Source: Allobosea sp. (GTDB taxonomy: Bacteria; Pseudomonadota; Alphaproteobacteria; Rhizobiales; Kaistiaceae). From it: a DNA stretch of 64,000 nt. Position 1 is the stretch's first letter. Each line of letters opens with the position of its first letter. The stretch lies in contig JAFKFV010000018.1 in assembly GCA_017307955.1 (NCBI GenBank), positions 62,001-126,000 of the forward strand, read 5' to 3'. Below, piece by piece: positions 1 to 8,314 of this stretch. Both the position numbers and the translations under genes were made by a program. The notes under the pieces are model-generated. The model worked only from the letters and a program-made list of their open reading frames with translations, searched no databases and was not told where the DNA came from.

Positions 1-2658
1 AAGGCGCTGGTGCCGCAGAACTACATCCTGCGCGTGATCCAGTTCGCCAAGCAGGGCTACACCGACATCGAATTCCCGGTCTACGACACCGACTGGGATT
101 CGGAGGCCTATCTCACGGTTTCGGGCCAGAACTCGAACAACTCGGTCTCGGTCACCGACGAGTTCCTGCGCGCGGTCGAGACGGATAGCGACTGGAAGCT
201 GATCCGCCGCACCGACGGCAAGCTGGCGAAGACGCTGAAGGCGCGCGACCTCTGGGAGCAGATCGGCCACGCCGCCTGGGCCTCGGCCGATCCCGGCCTC
301 CACTTCAACACCACCATGAACGAGTGGCATACCAGCCCGGCCTCGGGGCGCATCAACGCCTCCAATCCGTGCTCGGAATACATGTTCCTCGACGACACGG
401 CCTGCAATCTCGCCTCGCTGAACCTGCTGCAGTTCCGCAATGCCGACGGCGCCTTCGATGTCGAGCGCTATATCCATGCCTGCAGGCTGTGGACCGTCGT
501 GCTCGAGATCTCGGTCCTGATGGCGCAGTTCCCGTCGAAGGAGATCGCCGAGCTTTCCTACCAGTTCCGCACGCTCGGCCTCGGCTATGCCAATATCGGC
601 GGCCTGCTGATGACCTCGGGCATCCCCTATGACTCGACCGAAGGCCGCGCCATCTGTGGCGCGCTGACGGCGATCATGACCGGAACCGCCTATGCCACCT
701 CGGCCGAGATGGCCAAGGAGCAGGGCCCCTTCCCGGGCTTCGCGAAGAACCGCGACCACATGCTGCGCGTCATCCGCAACCACCGCCGCGCCGCCCATGC
801 CGAGACGACGGGCTATGAGGGTCTCTCGACCTTCCCGGTGCCGCTCGACCATGGCTCGCTCAAGGACAAGCGCCTCTCCGACGCCGCCCGCGCGGCCTGG
901 GATCAGGCGCTCTCGCTCGGCGAGCAGCATGGCTACCGCAACGCGCAGGCGACGGTGATCGCGCCGACGGGCACGATCGGCCTCGTCATGGATTGCGACA
1001 CCACCGGCATCGAGCCCGATTTCGCGCTGGTGAAGTTCAAGAAGCTGGCCGGCGGCGGCTATTTCAAGATCATCAACCGCGCCGTGCCGGAGGCGCTGCG
1101 CTCGCTCGGCTATGCCGAGCACCAGATCGCCGAGATCGAGGCCTATGCCGTCGGCCATGCCTCGCTGCGCCAGGCGCCGGGCGTCAACCACACGAGCCTC
1201 AAGGCCAAGGGCTTCACCGACGAGGTGCTCGAGAAGCTCGAAGGCTCGCTGGCCTCTGCCTTCGACATCAAGTTCGTCTTCAACAAGTGGTCGCTCGGCG
1301 AGGAGTTCTCGAAGCAGGTTCTCGGCTTCACCGATGCGCAGCTGAACGACCCGGCCTTCGAGATGCTGCCGGCGCTCGGCTTCTCGAAGAAGGACATCGA
1401 GGCCGCCAACGTCCATGTCTGCGGCGCGATGACCCTCGAAGGCGCGCCGCATCTGAAGCTCGAGCACTATGCGGTGTTCGACTGCGCCAATCCCTGCGGC
1501 AAGCTCGGCAAGCGCTTCCTCTCGGTCGAGAGCCATATCCGCATGATGGCGGCGGCGCAGCCCTTCATCTCGGGCGCCATCTCCAAGACCATCAACATGC
1601 CGAACGACGCGACCGTCGAGGACGCGAAGAACGCCTATATGCTGTCGTGGAAGCTGGCGCTGAAGGCCAACGCGCTCTATCGCGACGGCTCCAAGCTCTC
1701 GCAGCCGCTGAATTCCCAATTGCTCGCCGATGACGGCGAGGACGAGGAAGAGGCGATCGAGGCGCTGGTCGCAAAGCCCGCGGCGCAGCGCGCCGAGGCG
1801 ATCGCCGAGCGCATTGTCGAGCGGATCATCGAGCGAGAGGTTCGCCGGCGCGAGAAGATGCCCGATCGCCGCACGGGCTACACCCAGAAGGCCAATGTCG
1901 GCGGCCACAAGGTCTATCTGCACACCGGCGAATATCGCGATGGCCGCCTCGGCGAGATCTTCATCGACATGCACAAGGAAGGCGCCGCCTTCCGCGCGAT
2001 GATGAACAACTTCGCCATCGCCATCTCGCTCGGCCTGCAATATGGCGTGCCGCTCGAGGAATATGTCGAGGCCTTCGTGTTCACCCGCTTCGAGCCGGCC
2101 GGCATGGTCACCGGCAACGAGGCGATCAAGAACGCGACCTCGATCCTTGACTATGTCTTCCGCGAGCTCGCCGTCTCCTATCTCGGCCGCAACGACCTCG
2201 CCCACGTCGTGCCGGAGGACAACAACGCCACGACGCTCGGCGGCGGCGACCAGCCGACGCAGCGCCCGGCTCCGGTGAGTCATGGCCTCGTCCGCGGCAA
2301 GACGGAGCGCTTCAAGCTGATCGAGCGGCCCGGCGAGTCGAAGGGCGCGAGCGCGACGCCGGCGGTCACCGCCTCGACCGTGACCTCGCTGCGCACGAGC
2401 GGCATCGGCGGCGCCGCTGCCCTCGCCTTCAAGCGCGACGTGGTCACAGAGACGGAGACCGTCACCGAGACGACGGTCGGAATCATCGAGCCCGCCGCGA
2501 CGGCGCAGCCCAAGGCCTCCAACGCCGAACAGGCCGCGATCGCGCGCATGAAGGGCTATGAGGGCGAGAGCTGCACCGAGTGCGGGAACTTCACGATGGT
2601 CCGCAACGGCACCTGTCTGAAGTGCGACACCTGCGGCGGCACGAGCGGGTGCAGCTGA
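1..2658 (+). CDS. nrdJ: Adenosylcobalamin-dependent (class II) ribonucleotide reductase, 5'-truncated by window edge
   Basis: Reduces ribonucleotides to deoxyribonucleotides using coenzyme B12 as radical source; cytosolic. The frame is open from base 1 (K-A-L-V-P-Q-N-Y...), so the true start lies upstream and about 885 C-terminal codons are visible of a family usually near 1,200 residues. Seen: the substrate-site motif [19 protein letters not shown] near visible residues 125-145, the loop [16 protein letters not shown] near 320-337, FDCANPCGK near 495-505, and a cysteine-rich tail ([17 protein letters not shown]) over the last 30 residues. In this family the tail is taken to form a zinc ribbon plus redox cysteines. 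A low-complexity linker rich in Thr/Ala/Val (about residues 770-840) joins the barrel to the tail. No intein is seen in the visible part. Any B12 riboswitch would lie outside the window. The identification is firm. Confidence 0.95.
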   Translation, partial: KALVPQNYILRVIQFAKQGYTDIEFPVYDTDWDSEAYLTVSGQNSNNSVSVTDEFLRAVETDSDWKLIRRTDGKLAKTLKARDLWEQIGHAAWASADPGLHFNTTMNEWHTSPASGRINASNPCSEYMFLDDTACNLASLNLLQFRNADGAFDVERYIHACRLWTVVLEISVLMAQFPSKEIAELSYQFRTLGLGYANIGGLLMTSGIPYDSTEGRAICGALTAIMTGTAYATSAEMAKEQGPFPGFAKNRDHMLRVIRNHRRAAHAETTGYEGLSTFPVPLDHGSLKDKRLSDAARAAWDQALSLGEQHGYRNAQATVIAPTGTIGLVMDCDTTGIEPDFALVKFKKLAGGGYFKIINRAVPEALRSLGYAEHQIAEIEAYAVGHASLRQAPGVNHTSLKAKGFTDEVLEKLEGSLASAFDIKFVFNKWSLGEEFSKQVLGFTDAQLNDPAFEMLPALGFSKKDIEAANVHVCGAMTLEGAPHLKLEHYAVFDCANPCGKLGKRFLSVESHIRMMAAAQPFISGAISKTINMPNDATVEDAKNAYMLSWKLALKANALYRDGSKLSQPLNSQLLADDGEDEEEAIEALVAKPAAQRAEAIAERIVERIIEREVRRREKMPDRRTGYTQKANVGGHKVYLHTGEYRDGRLGEIFIDMHKEGAAFRAMMNNFAIAISLGLQYGVPLEEYVEAFVFTRFEPAGMVTGNEAIKNATSILDYVFRELAVSYLGRNDLAHVVPEDNNATTLGGGDQPTQRPAPVSHGLVRGKTERFKLIERPGESKGASATPAVTASTVTSLRTSGIGGAAALAFKRDVVTETETVTETTVGIIEPAATAQPKASNAEQAAIARMKGYEGESCTECGNFTMVRNGTCLKCDTCGGTSGCS

Positions 2659-2672
2659 GATAGACCTTGTCT

Positions 2673-2711
2673 CTCGGCCATCTGCCCTTATGTTGGGGGC
2701 ATATGGCCGAG
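2673..2711 (+). promoter_or_regulatory. Long inverted repeat upstream of the RES/Xre toxin-antitoxin genes
   Basis: CTCGGCCAT (2673-2681) pairs with ATGGCCGAG (2703-2711), and the inner arms TGCCC (2683-2687) and GGGCA (2697-2701) also pair. This gives about 14 paired bases with one mismatch and a 9-base loop. It sits between the nrdJ stop and the antitoxin ATG at 2724, and its right arm runs into the GAGGGAG ribosome site. It could be an operator for the antitoxin, an RNA hairpin that limits translation, or the nrdJ terminator, although there is no T-run. Confidence 0.55.
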
Positions 2712-2723
2712 GGAGCATAGCTC

Positions 2724-3149
2724 ATGCGGGCACACGCGCTGGAAATCGTCGGTGGCCGGGCAGTTCTCGGACGCGATGCAACGACGGGTCGCTTCATGAT
2801 CGAGGCGATCCGACGCGGCCTGCCTACGCGGGCTGTCGATCATCTCATCGAAAGCGGACGGCTGAATGCAAGCGAGATCGATGCCGTCGTTCTTCCGCGC
2901 AAGACGCTTTCACACAGGCGCCAGATCGGAACTCTGACGGCGGACCAGTCAGACCGGCTCATGCGCGCCGCGCGTGTCATTGCGGCTGCCGAGGAGACCT
3001 TCGGATCGCAGGAAAAGGCGGGCATCTGGCTTCGCCGACCAACCTCGGCCCTCGGCGGCGACAGCCCGCTATCGCTGCTCGATACGTCGGAGGGCGCACT
3101 GCAAGTCGAGGCGCTGCTCGGCGCCATTGATCACGGCATCGCGGCCTAG
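2724..3149 (+). CDS. Type II antitoxin, Xre/MbcA/ParS family (DUF2384), partner of RES toxin
   Basis: 141-residue protein. The C-terminal third (about residues 85-140: FGSQEKAGIWLRRP, LGGDSPLSLLDT, GALQVEALLGAIDHG) matches the MbcA/ParS toxin-binding domain. The N-terminal part is predicted helical and is where Xre-like DNA binding occurs in this family. In known systems the antitoxin blocks the RES enzyme by binding its active site and represses its own operon. The ATG at 2724 follows GGAG with 8 bases between. Its TAG stop is 3 bases before the toxin start, so the pair is one operon. Third codon positions are less G/C-biased than in neighbouring core genes, which suggests recent acquisition. 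Family confident; neutralising role inferred from family and context. Confidence 0.88.
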   Translation: MRAHALEIVGGRAVLGRDATTGRFMIEAIRRGLPTRAVDHLIESGRLNASEIDAVVLPRKTLSHRRQIGTLTADQSDRLMRAARVIAAAEETFGSQEKAGIWLRRPTSALGGDSPLSLLDTSEGALQVEALLGAIDHGIAA

Positions 3150-3152
3150 GAC

Positions 3153-3593
3153 GTGTCGATCATCTGGCGCGTCAGCCGTGCACCCTATGCCGACCTGTCC
3201 GGCAACGGTGCCCGGATCTATGGTGGCCGCTGGAACTCGCCCGGAGCACCGATGGTCTATGCCGCGCGCGACGCGGCTCTCGCCGTACTTGAGGTGCGTG
3301 TTCATCTCGATCTGCCTCCAGAGCTCCTTCCGGGCGACTTTGTCCTCACACAGATCGACTGCGGTACTTTGGCCAGCGACCGGATCGATACCTTGCCAGC
3401 CAACCCGAGAGCGATCGGCGATTCGTGGCTAGCCTCATCCGCGACGGCGCTCATGGAGGTTCCGTCCTTCATCGTGCCAGAGAGCTCGAACGTGCTGTTC
3501 AATCCTGCCCATGTCGATGCGATGACCGTCAGGATCGTGTCCATCCGTCCCTTCGTGTTCGATGAACGGCTCTGGCTCGGGCTCCAAGACTGA
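3153..3593 (+). CDS. RES-domain toxin (NAD+-degrading family)
   Basis: 146 residues, GTG start three bases after the antitoxin stop. The RES core is clear: GNGARIYGGRWNSPG (residues about 17-31), an aromatic at Y36 and ALAVLEVRVH with E47, then a serine-containing segment near 110-115. These carry the Arg-Tyr-Glu-Ser set typical of RES enzymes. Characterised RES toxins (MbcT, ParT-like) consume NAD+ or ADP-ribosylate targets and arrest growth when unbalanced by their antitoxin. The size is normal for the family and there is no sign of decay. Cellular trigger and exact chemistry cannot be told from sequence. The GTG start after a short gap fits translational coupling to the antitoxin. Confidence 0.9.
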   Translation: MSIIWRVSRAPYADLSGNGARIYGGRWNSPGAPMVYAARDAALAVLEVRVHLDLPPELLPGDFVLTQIDCGTLASDRIDTLPANPRAIGDSWLASSATALMEVPSFIVPESSNVLFNPAHVDAMTVRIVSIRPFVFDERLWLGLQD

Positions 3594-3709
3594 CACTGGC
3601 CTCGCCACCTGACTTTTCCTCCCGCCCCCCCCCGCTCACGCTTCCGTGGCTGGCAGCGCCTGTTTCCGCTCCCTATCTCTCCGGTCAGACAGTTCGCGGA
3701 GAGAGCGCC

Positions 3710-3892
3710 ATGCGCACCATGATGATCATCCTTGCCCTCGCCTTCGGCGCCAGCGGGCTCGCGGCCTGCACGAGCGCCAGCAACATGACCGAGGCGGAGC
3801 GGAATGCGGCCGCGATCCGGGCCTTCGAGCCGGTGAATGCCTGCGGCCCCGGCGGCACGCAGGACATCAACCAGTGCGCCAGCAACCGTTGA
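3710..3892 (+). CDS. Mini-lipoprotein, tandem copy 1
   Basis: 60-residue protein with a short basic N-terminus, a hydrophobic stretch and a lipobox L-A-A-C (Cys20), so it is predicted to be lipidated and anchored in a membrane. The mature part is about 41 residues and ends in a motif shared with its neighbour: AIRAFEPVNACGPGG...DINQC. Two cysteines 12 residues apart could form a disulphide. The ATG at 3710 follows GGAGAGAG. No known family is recognised. The gene at 4012-4194 is a paralog, and the two upstream regions also share short blocks, so the unit appears to have been duplicated with its promoter. Function unknown; a small envelope role is the only safe inference. Confidence 0.75.
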   Translation: MRTMMIILALAFGASGLAACTSASNMTEAERNAAAIRAFEPVNACGPGGTQDINQCASNR

Positions 3893-4011
3893 TCCCAGGA
3901 ATGACCGCGCGGGGCCTTGCATGCGGCGGCGGTTCGCGAGACTTTTCCTGACCTTGAGGTCCCGCGTGGCTGCTTCAAACGCGCCGGGACCGTGTCACGA
4001 GGAGTGAGGTC

Positions 4012-4194
4012 ATGCGCGTCATCGTCCTGGTGCTGGCTCTTGCCGGTGCCGCCGGTTCGCTCGCCGGCTGCGGCAGCGGAACCAGCGATCCCTTCGATCC
4101 AGCCATCCAGGCGATGCAGGGCGTCAATGCCTGCGGCACCGGCGGCAGCGACAATATCAACCAGTGCCGCGGCCATCCGCGCTCCGGCAACTGA
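4012..4194 (+). CDS. Mini-lipoprotein, tandem copy 2
   Basis: 60 residues with a signal peptide ending in lipobox L-A-G-C (Cys18). The mature part is Gly/Ser-rich at first and then carries AIQAMQGVNACGTGG...NINQC, the same C-terminal signature as the copy at 3710-3892. The start is supported by GAGGAGTGAG just upstream of the ATG. The linker between lipobox and motif differs completely from copy 1 while the signature is kept, so the selected part seems to be the C-G-x-G-G-x3-I-N-Q-C segment. Not assigned to any known family. Confidence 0.75.
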   Translation: MRVIVLVLALAGAAGSLAGCGSGTSDPFDPAIQAMQGVNACGTGGSDNINQCRGHPRSGN

Positions 4195-4226
4195 CGCGGG
4201 GGCTACGCCCCTCCCGCGAAAGCAGA

Positions 4227-4248
4227 AGCCCGGCGCGAAGGCCGGGCT
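4227..4248. terminator. Hairpin between convergent lipoprotein 2 and phasin genes
   Basis: AGCCCGGC (4227-4234) and GCCGGGCT (4241-4248) form a perfect 8-bp stem with a 6-base loop between two convergent genes. On the minus strand it is followed by a T-rich stretch (CTTCTGCTTTCG), so it probably ends phasin transcription and may work both ways. Confidence 0.55.
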
Positions 4249-4279
4249 GCAACTCTCTGAAATCGCGAGCAGATGAGCC

Positions 4280-4612
4280 TTATTTCGGCAGCTTGCCGAA
4301 CACGCTCTCGAACGGGCGATAGGCGTCCTTGGCGAAGTCGGTCATCATCGAGCCGATCTTGGTCAGTTCGCTGACATAGCCCTCGTATGTCGCCTTCAGA
4401 TATTCGTTCTGGATCTCGACCGCGTTCTCGACGCTCTTCGCCGCCATCAGCTTCTCGAGCGCCGCGGCGCCGTTCTCGTAGCTTTTCTTCTGATAGTCGG
4501 CGGTCTCGGCGGCGAGCGCCTGGATGCCCTTGTTCATGGCCTCCACGCTCTTCATCGCCTGCTCGATGCTGTCCTTCGACGCCTTCTGGATGTCGTCGAT
4601 ACCCTTGATCAT
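4280..4612 (-). CDS. Phasin family protein
   Basis: 110 residues starting M-I-K-G-I-D-D-I-Q-K, preceded by a GGGGG ribosome site. Longer upstream in-frame starts were rejected because they would add a basic, non-phasin leader. The sequence is all-helical and amphipathic (KSVEAMNKGIQALAAETADYQK, then a second helix to about residue 100), as in Phasin_2 proteins of rhizobia. Phasins coat polyhydroxyalkanoate granules and control their number and size, so the host very likely stores PHB. Stand-alone gene; a TGC-rich element just upstream of its likely -35 may be the binding site of a PhaR-type phasin repressor. Confidence 0.88.
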   Translation of the reverse strand: MIKGIDDIQKASKDSIEQAMKSVEAMNKGIQALAAETADYQKKSYENGAAALEKLMAAKSVENAVEIQNEYLKATYEGYVSELTKIGSMMTDFAKDAYRPFESVFGKLPK

Positions 4613-4655
4613 CACGAACCCCCGTCTGCCCACGCGGAAAAACGAACCCTTCCAG

Positions 4656-4707
4656 ACTGTTCCCGAATTCCGCCGCAAGTGTCAAGAAAAAATGCTGCGC
4701 TGCACAA
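4656..4707 (-). promoter_or_regulatory. Candidate phasin promoter and PhaR-like box
   Basis: Read on the minus strand, TTGACA (4679-4684) is followed after 17 bases by a weak -10 (GAACAG, 4656-4661). Immediately upstream is TTGTGCAGCGCAGCA (4693-4707), a TGC/GCA-rich imperfect palindrome like those bound by PhaR/AniA regulators before phasin genes. Only the -35 is a good match, so this remains a candidate. Confidence 0.4.
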
Positions 4708-5010
4708 TTGGCCGAAGCCGGGAGGCGCCGCGCGCAGAAATTCGCGGCGTCGGAAAGGGATTCGTCAACTTTTACGGATTCGTAACGGCGATTCCCTAGG
4801 CTTTCTTCACGGATCGGTCGGGACGGCGGAAGCGCCGTTTCTGCCGGGATCGGATGGAGGCAGGCGCTTGAGCGTCGGGCGCGGGGGCCCGGTTTCTTGA
4901 CGTCGTCGACAGGAAATTCTTCCGGTGCCTCATAAAAGCTCCGGTCCCGTCCCAACATTCAGGCAACGTCGCCCTCGGGCGGCGAGGCTGCAAGACGTGG
5001 AGTTGCGTTC
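4708..5010. other. Gene-free stretch between phasin and D,D-carboxypeptidase genes
   Basis: About 300 bases, more A/T-rich than the flanks at 4739-4800 (for example around TTCGTCAACTTTTACGG). I find no convincing small gene or RNA gene here. It must contain the promoter of the downstream carboxypeptidase gene, but no -35/-10 pair stands out. Confidence 0.4.
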
Positions 5011-6567
5011 GTGATGCTGTGGGGTACCAGCCCGCTTGGCCGACTTCAGGCCAGGACCGCCAAGGGCGCCGTCGCCGCCCTTCTTGTCGCCGGAGCGATG
5101 GTCACCACGACGGTCGCCGATGCGGTGGCCGCCCCGAAATCGGCGATCGTCGTCGACGCCAAGACGGGCAAGGTGCTCTACGCGCAGGATGCCGACGCAC
5201 TGCGCCACCCCGCCTCGCTCACCAAGATGATGACGCTCTACATGCTGTTCGGCGCGCTCGACAGCGGCAAGCTCAGCATGGACAGCCGTCTGAAGGTCTC
5301 GGCCTTCGCCTCGCGCCAGTCGCCGACCAAGCTCGGCCTCAAGCCCGGCTCGACGATCGCGGTGCGCGACGCGATGCTGGGCCTCATCACGCGCTCGGCG
5401 AACGACGCCGCGGTGGTGATCGCGGAGAATCTCGCCGGCTCGGAAACCGCCTTCGCGCAGCGCATGACCACGACGGCGCGCTCGCTCGGCATGAGCCGCA
5501 CCACCTTCCGCAACGCGTCCGGCCTGCCCAATGGCGACCAGTGGACGACGGCGCGGGACATGGTGACGCTCGGCCGCGCGCTGCAGGCGCATTATCCGAC
5601 CTATTACCGCTACTTCTCGACGAAGAGCTTCGTCTATAACGGCCGCGTCATCGGCAATCACAACAAGCTGCTCGGCCGCGTCCCGGGCGTCGATGGCATC
5701 AAGACCGGCTATACCAACGCCTCGGGCTTCAATCTCGTCTCGTCCGTGAAGCGCGACAACCGCTACATCGTCGCCTCGGTGATGGGCGGCACGTCCGGCG
5801 CGTCCCGCGACAAGCAGATGGTCGGCCTCATCGAGAAATACATGCCGGCGGCCTCGACGGGCGGCGGCGGCGGGTCGCTGATCGCCAAGATGTTCAAGGG
5901 CAAGCCCGCGCCGGAAGCGGCCGACGAGCCTGTGCAGGTGGCGGTCGCTGCCGCGCCGAAGCCGGTCGTCCGTCCCGACGTTGTCGCCGCGGCCGTAGCC
6001 TCGCCCCCGGTCGCTGTGCGGCCCAAGGTGGCGCCGCAGGCCGCGCCGCAGGTCGTCGAGGCTTCCGTGGCCGCGCCGATCCCGGATGCGAAGCCGGATA
6101 TCGAGCCGCTGGCGCTCGCTTCGGATGTCGAGCCGGCCGATGAGGGTCCGCGCATGGTCTTCCAGCAGGGTCCGAGCGGCAAGGGTAACGCGCGTCCGGT
6201 GGTGGTGACCGCTTCGGTCGCCGGCCCGGTGCCGACCGCCGACGACGAAACCGGAGGCGTGGTTGGCCAGGGCGATGCCGACGAACCGGCGCAAGCGCGT
6301 TCGGGTTCGGGTTCGGGCATCTCGGGCTGGAAGGTTCAGATCGCCGCGGCTCCCAGCGAGGATGGCGCCCAGTCGCTCCTGCAGGCGGCCAAGGCCAAGG
6401 CCGGCAAGGTGCTCGCTTCGGCGACGCCGAGCGTCGAGGAAGTGCGCAAGGGCGACGAGACCTTCTATCGCGCCCGCTTCGCCGGTTTCGAGAACAAGGC
6501 CAAGGCGCGCGCGGCCTGCGACTATCTGAAGAAGCGCGACGTGAACTGCCTGGCGATCCCTGACTAG
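5011..6567 (+). CDS. D-alanyl-D-alanine carboxypeptidase (PBP5/6-like) with C-terminal SPOR domain
   Basis: 518 residues. A signal peptide (hydrophobic, about 18-41, ending AVAA) precedes a serine peptidase S11 domain with all three active-site motifs: S69-L-T-K72, S129-A-N131 and K231-T-G233. The enzyme trims the terminal D-Ala from peptidoglycan stems in the periplasm. A Pro/Ala/Val-rich linker (about 290-430) leads to a SPOR domain in the last 75 residues (GWKVQIAAAPSEDGAQ...), which binds denuded septal glycan and would target the enzyme to division sites. The start is GTG 5011 or ATG 5014. The S11-linker-SPOR layout is common in Hyphomicrobiales. No operon partner is evident. Confidence 0.92.
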   Translation: MMLWGTSPLGRLQARTAKGAVAALLVAGAMVTTTVADAVAAPKSAIVVDAKTGKVLYAQDADALRHPASLTKMMTLYMLFGALDSGKLSMDSRLKVSAFASRQSPTKLGLKPGSTIAVRDAMLGLITRSANDAAVVIAENLAGSETAFAQRMTTTARSLGMSRTTFRNASGLPNGDQWTTARDMVTLGRALQAHYPTYYRYFSTKSFVYNGRVIGNHNKLLGRVPGVDGIKTGYTNASGFNLVSSVKRDNRYIVASVMGGTSGASRDKQMVGLIEKYMPAASTGGGGGSLIAKMFKGKPAPEAADEPVQVAVAAAPKPVVRPDVVAAAVASPPVAVRPKVAPQAAPQVVEASVAAPIPDAKPDIEPLALASDVEPADEGPRMVFQQGPSGKGNARPVVVTASVAGPVPTADDETGGVVGQGDADEPAQARSGSGSGISGWKVQIAAAPSEDGAQSLLQAAKAKAGKVLASATPSVEEVRKGDETFYRARFAGFENKAKARAACDYLKKRDVNCLAIPD

Positions 6568-6626
6568 GCGCAAGCCGCGGGACCGCCTCTTCCTTTCCTC
6601 CCTTTCATGTATTTGCGTATGGGAGC

Positions 6627-7256
6627 CTAGCGATGTCTGCCGAGGAGTCTTTCCTTAGCCTCGTTGATTTGCGCGGCAAGGAACGTAGAGCCCCCCTGAT
6701 CGGGATGGACGCGCTTCATCAGTCGGCGGTAGGCCGCGCTGATTTCAGCCTCGGTGGCGCCGGGCGAAAGGCCAAGGATCTTGTAGGCCTGCTCATCTGT
6801 CATGGCGCCCGTGCCCGCAGGGCGGCGAGGCCCGCCTGCCGGATCTCGCTCGACGTGTTCACGCCAGCCGGGTATCCGGCGGTCGAGATACGCTTCGAGG
6901 ACTGAGCGGTCGGCCGGCCGTCCGGCCAGCTCCGCATGAAGGGCGAGCAACGCGTTGGCGTCGAGTTCGTCCAGCCGGCGCCCGGCGAAACGGCCCGTGG
7001 TGATGCGGTCGCCGCGGATCGCGCCGAAGCGCTCAAGGAAGGCCGGCCGCCACAGCGACAGGGCGACCGCCACCAGCGGCACCGCCGCCCAGATCTTCCC
7101 CGTGATGGCGAAGAGCAGCGCGAGGGCGAACAGCGTCCCCGCCCCTCCCTTGCGGATCGCCTTCTGCAATCGGTCGGGACCCGTCTTGGGGCCGAATGTC
7201 CAGGCGAGTGCGATCGCGATGATCGCGACGGCGGCGAGCGGCAGGATGAAGCCCAT
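6627..7256 (-). CDS. Membrane protein with C-terminal J-domain (DnaJ-like co-chaperone)
   Basis: 209 residues from the ATG at 7256, which follows AAAGGGA. Two or three hydrophobic segments (about 3-20, 38-52, 54-69) are followed by a soluble linker and a J-domain at 152-209 with the invariant H184-P185-D186 triad (RRLMKRVHPDQGG). The order, membrane anchor first and J-domain last, resembles Pam18/TIM14 and bacterial DjlA-like proteins rather than classic DnaJ. A J-domain stimulates a DnaK-type ATPase, here at the inner membrane. Client unknown. Divergent from panC. Confidence 0.85.
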   Translation of the reverse strand: MGFILPLAAVAIIAIALAWTFGPKTGPDRLQKAIRKGGAGTLFALALLFAITGKIWAAVPLVAVALSLWRPAFLERFGAIRGDRITTGRFAGRRLDELDANALLALHAELAGRPADRSVLEAYLDRRIPGWREHVERDPAGGPRRPAGTGAMTDEQAYKILGLSPGATEAEISAAYRRLMKRVHPDQGGSTFLAAQINEAKERLLGRHR

Positions 7257-7408
7257 CGTCCCTTTCCGGTCCGGCCCGCTGCATGCGGCCCGATCCCAAC
7301 AGATGCCGTCTCCCGCCCGCCGCCGCAATGGTGCGCGGAAGACGCGCCCACCTCTTCCCACAGGCTCCGTTTTGCGCGAAGGAGTCGCGATTGGGCAGAG
7401 GAATCGCC

Positions 7409-8257
7409 ATGAACCATCCCCCCGTTCTCCTCCGCACGCTCACCGATCTGCGCGCCAACACCGCGAGCTGGCATTCCGAAGGCCTCACGGTCGGCATGAT
7501 CCCGACCATGGGCGCCCTGCATGACGGCCATCTCGCCCTCGTCGAGGAAGCGCGCCGGCGGGTCGACCGCGTCGTCGCGACGATCTTCGTGAACCCGACC
7601 CAGTTCGGGCCGAAGGAGGATTTCACCGCCTATCCGCGCACCGAGGCGAGCGATGTCGCCAAGCTCGCGACGCTCGGCGTCGAGGCCGTGTTCGCGCCAA
7701 ACGCGGCCGAAATGTATCCGCCGGGCCATGCGACGACCATCTCTCTCGCCGGGCCGGCGCTGGGGCTCGAGACAGACTATCGCCCGCATTTCTTCGCCGG
7801 TGTCGCGACGGTCGTGGCCAAGCTGCTCCTCGGCGGCTTTCCCGATATCGCGATGTTCGGCGAGAAGGACTACCAGCAGCTGCTCGTCGTCCGGCAGATG
7901 GTGAAGGACCTGCGCCTGCCGACCGAGATCGTCGCGCTGCCGACGGTGCGCGAGCCGGACGGCCTCGCCCTGTCCTCGCGCAACGCCTATCTCTCGCCCG
8001 ACGAGCGTCGCACGGCGCCGAAGCTCGCATCGGTGCTGAACGAGACCGCGGCCGCGATCCGGGCCGGCGGCGACCACGCCCATCACCTTCGCCACGGCTT
8101 CAACGCGCTCGAGTCAGCGGGCTTCCGCCCGGATTATCTCGAGCTGCGCAATGCCGAGACGCTGGCCTCGCCAGCGGAGAGTTCGGGCGAGCCGCTGCGC
8201 CTGCTCGTCGCCGCCTGGCTCGGCAAGACGCGGCTCATCGACAATATCGCGGTGTGA
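7409..8257 (+). CDS. panC: Pantothenate synthetase
   Basis: 282 residues. Condenses pantoate with beta-alanine using ATP, the last step of vitamin B5 synthesis, in the cytosol. Signature elements are clear: IPTMGALHDGHLALV near residues 29-44 (the HIGH-like nucleotide motif), IFVNPTQFGPKEDF, FGEKDYQQL and LSSRNAYLS. The ATG at 7409 follows AGAGGAA and places the PTMGALH motif at its usual distance from the N-terminus; the upstream open frame lacks family sequence. Length is normal. No panB or panD is adjacent, so the pathway is dispersed here. Confidence 0.96.
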   Translation: MNHPPVLLRTLTDLRANTASWHSEGLTVGMIPTMGALHDGHLALVEEARRRVDRVVATIFVNPTQFGPKEDFTAYPRTEASDVAKLATLGVEAVFAPNAAEMYPPGHATTISLAGPALGLETDYRPHFFAGVATVVAKLLLGGFPDIAMFGEKDYQQLLVVRQMVKDLRLPTEIVALPTVREPDGLALSSRNAYLSPDERRTAPKLASVLNETAAAIRAGGDHAHHLRHGFNALESAGFRPDYLELRNAETLASPAESSGEPLRLLVAAWLGKTRLIDNIAV

Positions 8258-8314
8258 AAAATCCGAGTCGGCCGAGCGCCTTGGCGCCGGACCCTCCCAT
8301 TTTGATTCATGTCG

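Noticed and set aside
4930..6573. Long open frame on the minus strand across the D,D-carboxypeptidase gene
   Set aside because: Arg/Ala/Gly/His-rich composition with no domain, antisense to a gene with intact S11 motifs; typical of high-GC antisense frames.
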